This document shows, one piece after another, positions 34,525 to 43,112 of a stretch of 63,412 bases of DNA. Position 1 is the stretch's first letter; every line of letters starts with the position of its first letter. This DNA is from Rhodococcus jostii NBRC 16295 (GTDB lineage: Bacteria > Actinomycetota > Actinomycetes > Mycobacteriales > Mycobacteriaceae), in assembly GCF_001894825.1 (NCBI RefSeq), contig NZ_BCWY01000058.1, positions 1-63,412 of the forward strand, read 5' to 3'. The translations under genes were made by a program, and so were the position numbers. Below the pieces are notes generated by a model. It worked only from the letters and a program-made list of their open reading frames with translations, ran no database searches and was not told where the DNA came from.

Positions 34525-34580
34525 ACTACGCTGCGCGGTCCCCGAACCACTCACCGCGAACTACTGCTGAGGAAAGTCCA

Positions 34581-35660
34581 TTGCCTGTCGAATTCATCAG
34601 TGCGAGCTACGTCAACGACTCCACCGAGCTGAACCCCACGTCCAGCACCGGCATCGATCCGAAGTTCCTGGCCCGCTACGCCCGCACCCTCGACGAGGCG
34701 GGTTTCGACTACACGCTGCTGCCCTACGGCTCCTCGGGCTGGGATCCGTTCGGTGTCGCCGCCGCCGTCAGCCAGCACACCGAACGTGTCCGGCCGCTGG
34801 TCGCGCTGCGCCCCAACACCATGTACCCGACGGTCGCGGCGAAGGCCCTCGCCACGCTCGACCAGCTCAGCTCCGGACGCGCCGCCGTGCACATCATCTC
34901 CGGCGGCAACACCGCTGAACAGGCCCGCGAAGGCGATCGACTCGACAAGGCAGGACGATACGAGCGGTCGGCGGAATACGTCGACATCCTCCGGAAGGTG
35001 TGGTCGTCCGCGGAACCCTTCGATCACAGCGGCAAGTACTACAGCTTCGAGAACTTCCAGTCCGCCATCCGCCCGCTCGCAGGCACGATCCCCGTCTCCG
35101 TCGGCGGATCGTCCCCCGACGCCTACCGCGTCGGCGGTGCGCTCGGTGACATCTTCGGCCTGTGGGGCGAGCCTCTAGCCGAGACGAAGGAGCAGATGGA
35201 CGCCGTGTTCGAGCAGGCCAGGCTGGCCGGACGCACCGACCGCCCCCGCATCTGGGTCACCTTCCGCCCGATCATCGCACCCACCGAGGAACTGGCCTGG
35301 GAGAAGGCGCACCGCGTTCTGTCGAGGCTCGAAGGAAACGGCGCTGCGGCCGCGGTCCGGGCCGACGGCGGAGTGCAGAACGTCGGTTCGCAGCGACTTC
35401 TGGACATCGCGGCCCGCGGCGAACTCCACGATCGTGCACTGTGGACTCCGACCGCCACTGCGACCGGAGCCCGCGGCGCGTCGACGGCACTGGTCGGAAC
35501 ACCCGAGACTGTGGCTGCCGCGATCCTCGACTATGTCGACCTCGGCGCCGAACTGATCTCGATCCGCGGCTACGACAACATCAACGACGCCATCGACTAC
35601 GGTCGCTACGTGCTGCCGCTGGTGCGTCAGGAGCTCGAATCCCGGGAGCGTGCAGCATGA
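34581..35660 (+). CDS. ssuD: Alkanesulfonate monooxygenase (FMNH2-dependent, LLM class)
   Basis: A 359-residue bacterial luciferase-like monooxygenase. The N-terminal EFISASYVNDSTELNP, the PLVALRPNTMYPTVAAKALATLDQLS core, HIISGGN and the C-terminal GAELISIRGYDN fit SsuD, which uses reduced FMN and oxygen to cut a C-S bond and release sulfite and an aldehyde. No flavin reductase (SsuE) is in the operon, so one must come from elsewhere. The start is TTG 34581, supported by GAGGAAAG at 34569-34576 and by family alignment. First structural gene of the operon, with its stop overlapping the next ATG (ATGA). Confidence 0.88.
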   Translation: MPVEFISASYVNDSTELNPTSSTGIDPKFLARYARTLDEAGFDYTLLPYGSSGWDPFGVAAAVSQHTERVRPLVALRPNTMYPTVAAKALATLDQLSSGRAAVHIISGGNTAEQAREGDRLDKAGRYERSAEYVDILRKVWSSAEPFDHSGKYYSFENFQSAIRPLAGTIPVSVGGSSPDAYRVGGALGDIFGLWGEPLAETKEQMDAVFEQARLAGRTDRPRIWVTFRPIIAPTEELAWEKAHRVLSRLEGNGAAAAVRADGGVQNVGSQRLLDIAARGELHDRALWTPTATATGARGASTALVGTPETVAAAILDYVDLGAELISIRGYDNINDAIDYGRYVLPLVRQELESRERAA

Positions 35661-36667
35661 CCCGGTACGTGGTGGTCGGCGCCGGTGCCGTCGGAGCCAC
35701 CCTCGCCGCACAATTTCATCTCAACGGAATCGACTACGTTCTGGTGGCCCGCGGCGACACCTACCGGGCACTGAAGTCCGAGGGTCTGCGCTACGTGCGG
35801 CCCGAAGGCGAGATCCGGGTGCCCGTCGACGTGGTGGACGGGCCCGAGGCAGTGACGCTGCGCCGCGGCGACGTCCTGGTGCTGGCCGTCAAGGCGCAGC
35901 AGGCGGATCAGGCCCTGCACGACTGGGCGTGGCGCCCGGTCGAGGGTTCCGACGAGGCCGCCGCCCGGGTGGTCCCGGTCGTCACGCTGCAGAACGGCAT
36001 CGAGAGCGAACGGACCGCGCTGCGCAGGTTCCACCACGTCTATGGGGCGTCCATCTGGATTCCGGGCACCCACGTGGAGCCGGGTCGTGTCATCGCGGCG
36101 GGCACCCCCGCCGTCGCACTCGTGTGGCTCGGACGTTATCCGTCCGGCGCCGACGACCGCGCCGAGTCGATCGCCGCCGACCTTCGCCGGGTCGACGTCA
36201 CTACCCAGGTCGTCGACGACATCCAGAGGTGGAAGGCGACCAAGCTGATCGGCAACCTCCTGAATGCCGTGGACATCTTCGAAGCCGACGACACCGAGAT
36301 CGAGGCCACCACGGGGGCACTCGAATCCGAGGCCTTCGCCGTCCTCGCCGCCGCCGGGATCACGCTCGCCGACCACGCTACCGAGGCCACCCAGGACCGC
36401 AGCGGGCTGAGTATCGCCCCGATCGACGGTCACAGTGTCGAACGAAAGTCCACCTGGCAGAGCCTGGCTCGCGGGTCCGACACCGTCGAGACCGATTACC
36501 TCAACGGTGAGATCTCGCTGCTGGGACGTCTGCACGGCGTGCCCACCCCCGTCAACGACCGCCTGCAGGAAGCCCTCGGCCGGGCCTCGCTCGACCGCGA
36601 GGCACCCGGAAGCCGTCGTCTCGCCGATGTCGTGGGAACTGCCCGACTCGAAGGATCCGTCCCATGA
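35657..36667 (+). CDS. Ketopantoate reductase-like (PanE/ApbA) oxidoreductase
   Basis: A 336-residue NAD(P)H-dependent reductase of the 6-phosphogluconate dehydrogenase-like fold. The N-terminus VVVGAGAVGATLAAQF is the dinucleotide-binding Rossmann motif; VLAVKAQQ, VVTLQNGIESE and KATKLIGNLLNAV (catalytic Lys region) are PanE-family segments. It is coupled at both ends by ATGA overlaps (with ssuD and ssuC), so it belongs to the sulfonate pathway and is more likely to reduce a 2-oxo acid or aldehyde product than to make pantothenate. The substrate is unproven. Confidence 0.82.
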   Translation: MTRYVVVGAGAVGATLAAQFHLNGIDYVLVARGDTYRALKSEGLRYVRPEGEIRVPVDVVDGPEAVTLRRGDVLVLAVKAQQADQALHDWAWRPVEGSDEAAARVVPVVTLQNGIESERTALRRFHHVYGASIWIPGTHVEPGRVIAAGTPAVALVWLGRYPSGADDRAESIAADLRRVDVTTQVVDDIQRWKATKLIGNLLNAVDIFEADDTEIEATTGALESEAFAVLAAAGITLADHATEATQDRSGLSIAPIDGHSVERKSTWQSLARGSDTVETDYLNGEISLLGRLHGVPTPVNDRLQEALGRASLDREAPGSRRLADVVGTARLEGSVP

Positions 36668-37536
36668 CCCAGCAACTGGCCGACGTCCCCGAACGGGTTC
36701 GGGGCGAGGGTCCGACCGCGAGCACCGAGTCGGATCTCGTGTCCATCACCCCGCGCAAGCCGCGCCGCAGTTGGAGCCCACCGCGTGCCGTGCGGCGGGC
36801 CGTCGGCCCGGTCCTCGTGGTGGTGGCGTGGCATCTCTTCTCCGTCACCGGGCTGCTTCATCCCGATGTCCTCGCCGCCCCGCTCGACGTGCTCTCCCGG
36901 GGAACGTCGCTGTGGTCGGACGGTCAGCTTCCCGACGCCATCCTCGCGTCGGCGAAGCGGGTCGTGGTCGGGTTCGTCATCGGCGGCGCCGTCGCACTGG
37001 TGCTGTCCCTGCTCGCCGGACTGTTCCGGCTGGGCGAGGACCTCCTCGACTCGACGCTCGGGATGATCCGGATGGTGCCGTGGGTCGGTCTGATCCCGCT
37101 GTTCATCATCTGGTTCGGCATCGACGAGACCCCCAAGATCGCCCTCGTCGCACTGGGCGTGTGCTTCCCGCTGTACTTCAACATCTACGGCGCCATCCGC
37201 ACCGTCGACTCCCAGCTGATCGAGGCGGGCGAAACACTGGGGCTCGGACGTCTGGGGCTGATCCGGCACGTCATCCTTCCCGCCGCACTGCCGGGTGCGC
37301 TCGTGGGACTGCGCTACGCGCTCGGGACCGCCTGGCTGGCGCTCGTCTTCGCCGAACAGGTCAACGCGAGCGCGGGAATCGGCTACCTCATGAACACGGG
37401 ACGCGACTTCTTCCAGACCGATGTCATCGTGGTGTGCCTCGTGGTCTACGCGGTGCTCGGTCTGATCTCCGACCAGGTGGTGCGCCTGCTGTCGAAGGTC
37501 CTCCTGTCCTGGCAAGCCTCGTTCGACGGAAAGTGA
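36664..37536 (+). CDS. ssuC: Aliphatic sulfonate ABC transporter permease
   Basis: A 290-residue inner-membrane permease of the SsuC/TauC type, with six transmembrane helices after a 45-residue polar N-terminus. The EAA loop contacting the ATPase reads EAGETLGLGRLGLIRHVILP (near residue 190). With SsuB and the binding proteins it imports sulfonate or a related organosulfur compound. It overlaps the PanE-like gene by ATGA and is followed by ssuB after six bases. Confidence 0.88.
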   Translation: MTQQLADVPERVRGEGPTASTESDLVSITPRKPRRSWSPPRAVRRAVGPVLVVVAWHLFSVTGLLHPDVLAAPLDVLSRGTSLWSDGQLPDAILASAKRVVVGFVIGGAVALVLSLLAGLFRLGEDLLDSTLGMIRMVPWVGLIPLFIIWFGIDETPKIALVALGVCFPLYFNIYGAIRTVDSQLIEAGETLGLGRLGLIRHVILPAALPGALVGLRYALGTAWLALVFAEQVNASAGIGYLMNTGRDFFQTDVIVVCLVVYAVLGLISDQVVRLLSKVLLSWQASFDGK

Positions 37537-37542
37537 CGGGCC

Positions 37543-38286
37543 ATGAGCACTGACACCACCCACGCGGTCCGCATCCGCGGCCTCACCCGGCGTTTCGGCG
37601 ACCGCACCGTGCTCGAAAACCTCGATACCGACATCAGTGCAGGCGAATTCGTTGTTCTTCTCGGGCACAGCGGTTGCGGCAAGAGCACCCTTCTCCGCAT
37701 TCTCGCCGGCCTCGACGTCGACATCGAGGGCGAAGTCCTGGTGCCGAAGCGCCGCGCCGTCGGCTTCCAGGCCCCGCGTCTGATGCCGTGGAAACGGGTG
37801 TGGCGCAACGTGGTGCTCGGCCTGCCCGGACGACCCGACCGGGCCCTGGCCACCCGCTACCTCGCGGAGGTCGGGCTGGAGGACCGCGCGGGCAAGTGGC
37901 CCAAGACGCTGTCCGGCGGCGAGGCGCAGCGCGTCTCCCTCGCGCGTGCGCTGGTCCGGGAACCACAGTTGCTTCTGCTCGACGAGCCGTTCGGGGCACT
38001 GGACGCCCTGACCCGGACGAAGGCTCAGGCGCTGGTCGCGGACCTGTGGATCAAGCACGGCTGCGCGGTACTGATGGTCACCCACGACGTGGAAGAGGCG
38101 CTCCTTCTCGCCGACCGGGTGCTGGTGATGGACAACGGTCACATCGCGCACGAAGTCCGGCTGGAGACTCCTCGCCCCCGCGACATCGGCTCGGCCGAGT
38201 TCGTGCAGAACCGGCGTCGTCTACTGGGCTGGCTCGGCGTCGACGTGACCGCCGACATCGACACTCCTCTCGAAAAGACAGGCTGA
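37543..38286 (+). CDS. ssuB: Aliphatic sulfonate ABC transporter ATPase
   Basis: A 247-residue ABC ATPase. Walker A is GHSGCGKST (near residue 44), the signature LSGGEAQRVSLARAL, Walker B LLLLDEPFGALD, and the switch His in VTHDVEEAL. Q-loop FQAPRLMPW is the SsuB/TauB form. It powers SsuC. The gene ends one base before the first binding-protein gene. Confidence 0.9.
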   Translation: MSTDTTHAVRIRGLTRRFGDRTVLENLDTDISAGEFVVLLGHSGCGKSTLLRILAGLDVDIEGEVLVPKRRAVGFQAPRLMPWKRVWRNVVLGLPGRPDRALATRYLAEVGLEDRAGKWPKTLSGGEAQRVSLARALVREPQLLLLDEPFGALDALTRTKAQALVADLWIKHGCAVLMVTHDVEEALLLADRVLVMDNGHIAHEVRLETPRPRDIGSAEFVQNRRRLLGWLGVDVTADIDTPLEKTG

Positions 38287-38287
38287 C

Positions 38288-39265
38288 ATGACACACTCCA
38301 TCCGAAAGATCACCGCGGCCCTCGTCGCGGCTACGGCGGTCTTCGCCCTGGGCGCGTGCAGCTCCGAGGGCAACACCGCGAGCAACAGTTCCGGTGTCAC
38401 CCTGAAGCTCGGCGACCAGGTGAAGGGCCTGCAGGTGCTGGCCGAGGCGTCGGGCGCGCTCGACGGCGCGCCGTACGGCATCGAGTGGGCCCAGTTCCAG
38501 GGCGCTGCACCGCTGTTCGAGGCGGTCAAGGGCGGGTCGGTCGACACCGGGTACGCGGCCGACGTACCCACCCTGCAGGCGATCAGCGGCGGCGTCCCGA
38601 TCAAGTCCGTCGCCGGACTGCAGAGCGACGGCACCGGCACCGTGATCATCGCGCAGGGCGATTCTTCCGTGAAGTCCGTCGCGGACCTGAAGGGCAAGAC
38701 CGTCACCGTGTCGTCCGCACGGGGCAGCATCGCCGAATACCTGTTGGTGCGCGCACTCGAGGACGCCGGGCTGAAGTACTCCGACGTCACCGTGCAGTAC
38801 CTGCTGCCCACCGATGCGCAGGCCGCCTTCGTCAGCGGAAACATCGACGTGTGGGCCACGTTCGGCATCTTCGGCAACGTCGGGCTCTCCCGCGGCGGCA
38901 AGCTGCTGGTGGACGGCACCGACGGAAGAACCTCGGGCGTCGGCATTCTCAGTGCTACGGACGCAGCCCTCGCCGACACGGCGAAGCGGGAAGCCCTGCA
39001 CGATCTGATCGGGCGCCTCGGCACCGCCGTCCGATGGGCGCAGGAGAACCCCGACGACTGGGCTGCCGCCATCGCCAAGGCGAACAATATTCCGCTCGAG
39101 ACCGCCCGGATTCTCGTCGACCAGGGTGTGCGATCCACGACCCCGCTCACCCCCGACGTCATCGCGTCGGTGCAGCAGGTGGCCGACACCATGAACGCCG
39201 TCGGAGCATTGAATCCCAACGTCGACGTCGCCGCCACGACCGTCACCGACCTGTATCCGGCGTGA
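38288..39265 (+). CDS. ssuA: Sulfonate ABC transporter substrate-binding lipoprotein
   Basis: A 325-residue extracytoplasmic binding protein of the SsuA/NMT1 type. The signal peptide ends in the lipobox FALGAC (Cys24). The first lobe has KLGDQVKGLQVLAEASGAL, the hinge region KSVADLKGKTVTVSSARGSI, and the ligand-loop VSGNIDVWATFG. It is the first of two adjacent binding-protein genes that share this layout but differ in the ligand loops. Confidence 0.86.
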   Translation: MTHSIRKITAALVAATAVFALGACSSEGNTASNSSGVTLKLGDQVKGLQVLAEASGALDGAPYGIEWAQFQGAAPLFEAVKGGSVDTGYAADVPTLQAISGGVPIKSVAGLQSDGTGTVIIAQGDSSVKSVADLKGKTVTVSSARGSIAEYLLVRALEDAGLKYSDVTVQYLLPTDAQAAFVSGNIDVWATFGIFGNVGLSRGGKLLVDGTDGRTSGVGILSATDAALADTAKREALHDLIGRLGTAVRWAQENPDDWAAAIAKANNIPLETARILVDQGVRSTTPLTPDVIASVQQVADTMNAVGALNPNVDVAATTVTDLYPA

Positions 39266-39290
39266 TCGCCGACCGAAACGGAGCAGCATC

Positions 39291-40349
39291 ATGAGAACCA
39301 TACGTAGGGGACGGGTGTGGCCTGCGCTCGCCGCCACCATGGTGACCGTGGCGGCCCTCACCGGCTGCACCAGCGGAAACGACACCGGAAGCACCGGATC
39401 CGCCGACACCGTCGACCTGTCCACCGTGTCGATCAAGGTGGGAGCCACCGGGTGGAACACCATCGAGTCGGCGCTCGAGGTGGCGGGCCTCGCCGACACC
39501 CCGTACAAGGTGGAGTGGGCCGTCTTCTCCGGCGGCGACCAGCAACTGCAGGCCCTGCAGTCGGGCGCGTTGGACGTGGCCCAGTCCAGTGAGATTCCGC
39601 CGCTCTTCGCCGCAGCGGGCGGCACCGTGAAGTTCGAGCAGGTCGCGGTGCAGACGGGCACCACCCTGCTGCAGGAAGTGGTGGTGGGCCCGGATTCGCC
39701 ACTCGGCTCGGTCGCCGACCTGAAGGGCAAGAAGGTCGGGTATGTAAAGAACACCACCGCCGCCTATTTCCTCAACGAGTTGCTGAAGCAGAACGGGTTG
39801 AGCTGGAACGACATCCAGGCCCAGCCCCTACTCCCCAACGATGGCCTCGCGGCGCTCAACGGTGGTTCGGTCGACGCGTTCGCCAGCTATGGCAACACGA
39901 TCATCAACGCCCACCAGGGCGGGTCGAAGACCATCGGCTCGGGTCGGGACATCCTGTCCGGGAACTTCCCGTGGAGCGTCCGCGACGCCCTTCTCGACAA
40001 CGCCAGCCAACGCGCCGCGGTCGCCGATCTGATGAGCCGGGTGAACGATGCGTATGCGTACATCCGCGACGGCCACCAGCAGGAGTTCGCCGAGCGCACG
40101 GCCACGGCCACCAAGCAACCCGTGGACAGCGCGTTGCAGCAGATCACCGACGGTGAGGCGCAGCGCCCCACCGGGATCCGGGTCGCGGACGCGGAGGTCC
40201 GCGCCAACCAGCAGCGGGTCGCGGACTCACTGCAGGAGATCGGTGCGCTGCCCGGCAGGGTGGACGTTGCCGAACTGTGGTCGGACGGTCTCGACGCGGA
40301 GTTGTCGGCAGCGCTGGACAGGCAGCCCGCCGCTGCCGCCGGAAAGTAA
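39291..40349 (+). CDS. Second SsuA-type substrate-binding lipoprotein
   Basis: A 352-residue lipoprotein (lipobox ALTGC) with the same fold order as the preceding protein: VGATGWNTIESALEVAGL, GSVADLKGKKVGYVKNTTAAY, and a loop LNGGSVDAFASYGN. The C-terminal 70 residues form an extra helical tail (rich in Gln, Arg and Glu) not present in the first copy. The two proteins look like divergent duplicates that probably widen the ligand range of a single permease. Confidence 0.82.
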   Translation: MRTIRRGRVWPALAATMVTVAALTGCTSGNDTGSTGSADTVDLSTVSIKVGATGWNTIESALEVAGLADTPYKVEWAVFSGGDQQLQALQSGALDVAQSSEIPPLFAAAGGTVKFEQVAVQTGTTLLQEVVVGPDSPLGSVADLKGKKVGYVKNTTAAYFLNELLKQNGLSWNDIQAQPLLPNDGLAALNGGSVDAFASYGNTIINAHQGGSKTIGSGRDILSGNFPWSVRDALLDNASQRAAVADLMSRVNDAYAYIRDGHQQEFAERTATATKQPVDSALQQITDGEAQRPTGIRVADAEVRANQQRVADSLQEIGALPGRVDVAELWSDGLDAELSAALDRQPAAAAGK

Positions 40350-40352
40350 CGC

Positions 40353-41525
40353 GTGATGGCGACAGCCGAGAGCGTCCACCCCGGGCTCGCCGACGCCGAC
40401 CTCGCCGAGGTGGCGGCGGAACTGGCGGGATTCGCGGCAGAGGCGGATCGTGCCGGCGCATTCCCCGCCGACGGTATCGACGCCGTCCACCGGGCCGGGC
40501 TACTGACGACCACTGTCGGTGAGCGCTACGGCGGAGCGAACATCGGAGCCACCGACACCGCGCGCATCCTCCGGGCGCTCGGGGAAGGCGATCCGTCCGT
40601 CGCGCTGATCTCCGCGATGACGCTGTTCACCCACGCAGGTCAGGCGGCACGCCCGGTGTGGCCCGAGGATCTCTATGCGCAGGTGCTGGGCGAATCACAC
40701 GGGAAAGCAACACTTCTCAACGCCGCCCGCGTCGAACCCGAACTGGGCTCTCCAGCTCGCGGCGGCCTGCCCGCCACGACCGCCCGCCGCACCGCGTCCA
40801 GGTGGGCACTCTCCGGGACCAAGCGGTTCGTGACCGGCGCCCACGGCCTGAGCTACTTCCTGGTGTGGGCACGCACCGACGAGGCGGAGACCCGGGTGGG
40901 CACGTTCGTGGTGCCCGCGTCGAGCGAGGGCATCGTGATCGGCGACAACTGGAACATGCTCGGCCTCCGCGCCAGTGGGTCGGTGGATGTGGAGTTCCGG
41001 GACGTCGCGGTTCCACTAGGCAACGTGATCGGGCTGACCGACGCGTCCGCCGGCGCCCAGGACAACCAGGCCCACGCAACCCTGAACACCACTCTGGCGG
41101 CACTGTATCTGGGCGTCGCCCGTGCGGCGCAGCAGGAGTTTCACCGATTCGCCCACGAGCGGGTCCCGTCCAACCTCGGACGGCCCCTCGCGACCACAGA
41201 CCGATTCCGCGATCTCGCCGGCGAGATCGACCTGTTGCTCAGTGGCGCCGAGAACCTGGTGCTCGGCATGCTCCGCCGGGTCGACGCGGGCGAGAACGTC
41301 CCCGCCACGCAACTCCTCGGCGCCCGCGTGCTCGCCGTGCGTCACCTCACCGATGCCGTCGGAATCGCCGTTCGTGCCCTCGGCAACCCGGGACTCAGCC
41401 GCGACAATGCGCTCGAACGCCATTTCCGGAACGCGCAGTCGGCAGGTGTCCATGCACCCCAGGAAGATACGACACTCTCCATTCTCGGGCGCGCCGCGCT
41501 CGACTTCCGGACCGAACGACCATGA
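40353..41525 (+). CDS. Acyl-CoA dehydrogenase-fold flavin enzyme, SfnB/DszC-like
   Basis: A 390-residue member of the acyl-CoA dehydrogenase superfamily. Visible are the N-terminal helical domain ending YGGANIGATDTARILRALGEGDPSVAL, the flavin-binding WALSGTKRFVTGAHG, the beta-domain NWNMLGLRASGSVDVEFRDV, and C-terminal helices. It lacks the catalytic Glu context of true acyl-CoA dehydrogenases and, given its neighbours, resembles the flavin-dependent sulfur-acquisition monooxygenases (SfnB, DszC). GTG 40353 and ATG 40356 are adjacent; GGAAAG upstream suits both. It lies in the middle of the sulfonate operon. Confidence 0.8.
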   Translation: MMATAESVHPGLADADLAEVAAELAGFAAEADRAGAFPADGIDAVHRAGLLTTTVGERYGGANIGATDTARILRALGEGDPSVALISAMTLFTHAGQAARPVWPEDLYAQVLGESHGKATLLNAARVEPELGSPARGGLPATTARRTASRWALSGTKRFVTGAHGLSYFLVWARTDEAETRVGTFVVPASSEGIVIGDNWNMLGLRASGSVDVEFRDVAVPLGNVIGLTDASAGAQDNQAHATLNTTLAALYLGVARAAQQEFHRFAHERVPSNLGRPLATTDRFRDLAGEIDLLLSGAENLVLGMLRRVDAGENVPATQLLGARVLAVRHLTDAVGIAVRALGNPGLSRDNALERHFRNAQSAGVHAPQEDTTLSILGRAALDFRTERP

Positions 41526-41547
41526 CTTTCCTGCAGAAGAAAGCGAA

Positions 41548-42273
41548 GTGACAGTGAGTACAGATCTCGGCTACCACCAGGCGGTCGCACAATTCGACGA
41601 GCCCGAGGGAATCGGCCCTCGCGGCACACTCGTCGTCCTCCCCGGACGCGGCGAAAGCCCGATGGTGTATGAGCGTTTCGGGAAGCGCCTCGCCGCCGAC
41701 GGCTACAGAGTACGAATCGTCGGAGAGGACGCGCACGCCGACGCGCGGGCGCAGCTCGATTCGCCGGCCGCCGTGTCACCGCGGATCCTCGTCGGCATCG
41801 ACGTCGGCGCGCTCCGCGCTCTGCACCTGGTGCAGGACGCCGCGGTCGAAGCCGACGCACTGATTCTCGTGGGGTTGCCCGCCGGCGACGGGTCCCGGAC
41901 CTGGGACGACGAGATCGACGCCCGCGCCAGCTGCCCCACCCAGCAGGCACGCCTCACCGACCCGGACCTGCTGACCCCCGGGCTGCTGACGGCCGACCGG
42001 ATTCCCCCGGAACTGCGCAGCGTCACCCCGCGGACGGGGCTTCCCGTTCTCGCGCTGCACGGCGCCGACGACGCGGTGAGTCCCCTCGCCGACGCCCGCG
42101 CACGGTACGCCGACGCCCCCGCCGTCCGGCTGCTGTCGGTGACGCAGGGCCGGCACGACGTACTGAACTCGCTGAACCATCGCAGTGTCGCGGCGTCGGT
42201 CGTAGTGTTCCTCGAGTCACTCAAGGTCGGTTCCGAGCTTCCGGAACTGATCAGGAAGGAAAATGTGCGATGA
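41548..42273 (+). CDS. Alpha/beta hydrolase with Asp at the nucleophile position
   Basis: A 241-residue alpha/beta-hydrolase-fold protein. The oxyanion-type loop is LPGRGESPMVYERFG. The nucleophile elbow reads LVGIDVGAL, with Asp85 where esterases have Ser; Asp nucleophiles occur in haloalkane dehalogenases and epoxide hydrolases. ALHGADDAVSP gives a third-strand acid and GRHDVLN a possible catalytic His. GTG 41548 overlaps the stop of a 9-codon reading frame, and its own stop overlaps the rhodanese ATG (ATGA). It may hydrolyse a halo- or epoxy-substrate or an ester in the organosulfur pathway; this is inference. Confidence 0.75.
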   Translation: MTVSTDLGYHQAVAQFDEPEGIGPRGTLVVLPGRGESPMVYERFGKRLAADGYRVRIVGEDAHADARAQLDSPAAVSPRILVGIDVGALRALHLVQDAAVEADALILVGLPAGDGSRTWDDEIDARASCPTQQARLTDPDLLTPGLLTADRIPPELRSVTPRTGLPVLALHGADDAVSPLADARARYADAPAVRLLSVTQGRHDVLNSLNHRSVAASVVVFLESLKVGSELPELIRKENVR

Positions 42274-43112
42274 CCACTGTCGTGACCGCCGAGGAACTGA
42301 ATGCTGCCCTGCACGGCGACACTCCCCCCGCCGTCCTCGACGTGCGGTGGGCCCTCGGTGACACCGAGGGTCGTCAGCACTATCTGGCCGCCCACATCCC
42401 GGGTGCGGTGTTCGTCGACCTCGACACCGAACTGGCCGCACACGGGGAACCCGCGCTCGGTCGTCACCCGTTGCCCGCGGTCGCCGACCTGCAGGCCGCA
42501 GCCCGCCGCTGGGGACTCACCGCCGGCACGCCGGTCGTGGCCTACGACAACACGGGCAACCTGGCCGCGGCCCGCGCGTGGTGGCTGCTCCGCTGGGCCG
42601 GCGTTGCGGATGTGCGGCTTCTCGACGGCGGGCTCGCCGCCTGGACCGCAGCCGAACTCCCGACGCGGTCCGGAGACGAGCACCCCGCCGCACCCGGCGA
42701 CATCATCCTGACCGAGGGTCAGCTCCCCACCCTGACCGCCGACGAAGCTGCCGCCCTCGCGACGGAGGGCGTTCTCCTCGATGCCCGCGCCGCCGAACGG
42801 TATTCGGGCGAGACCGAGCCGGTCGACCCGAAGGCCGGACACATTCCCGGTGCCCGCAGCGCCCCCACGTCGGAGAACCTCGGTCCCGACGGGCGTTTCG
42901 CGAGTGTCGACGCGCTGCGTGCGCGGTTCACCGCGGTCGGCGCCGAGCCGGGCACGACGGTCGGCGTGTACTGCGGATCGGGAGTGACGGCCGCCCACCA
43001 GGTCGCTGCCCTCGCCTTGGCCGGTGTCGACGCCGTCCTCTACCCGGGCTCGTGGTCGCAGTGGTCCTCCGACCCCGGCCGTCCGGTCTCCACCGGTCCC
43101 GACCCGCGATGA
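42270..43112 (+). CDS. Two-domain rhodanese (thiosulfate/mercaptopyruvate sulfurtransferase)
   Basis: A 280-residue protein with two rhodanese domains. The first, inactive domain has VLDVRWALGDTEGRQHYLAAHIPGA with the active Cys replaced (VVAYDNTGNLAA); the second carries the catalytic loop YCGSGVTAAH (Cys near residue 232). Such SseA-type enzymes move sulfane sulfur between thiosulfate, mercaptopyruvate and thiols or cyanide. Its place in a sulfonate operon suggests that it handles sulfite or sulfane sulfur made from the substrate. Coupled at both ends by ATGA overlaps. Confidence 0.88.
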   Translation: MTTVVTAEELNAALHGDTPPAVLDVRWALGDTEGRQHYLAAHIPGAVFVDLDTELAAHGEPALGRHPLPAVADLQAAARRWGLTAGTPVVAYDNTGNLAAARAWWLLRWAGVADVRLLDGGLAAWTAAELPTRSGDEHPAAPGDIILTEGQLPTLTADEAAALATEGVLLDARAAERYSGETEPVDPKAGHIPGARSAPTSENLGPDGRFASVDALRARFTAVGAEPGTTVGVYCGSGVTAAHQVAALALAGVDAVLYPGSWSQWSSDPGRPVSTGPDPR

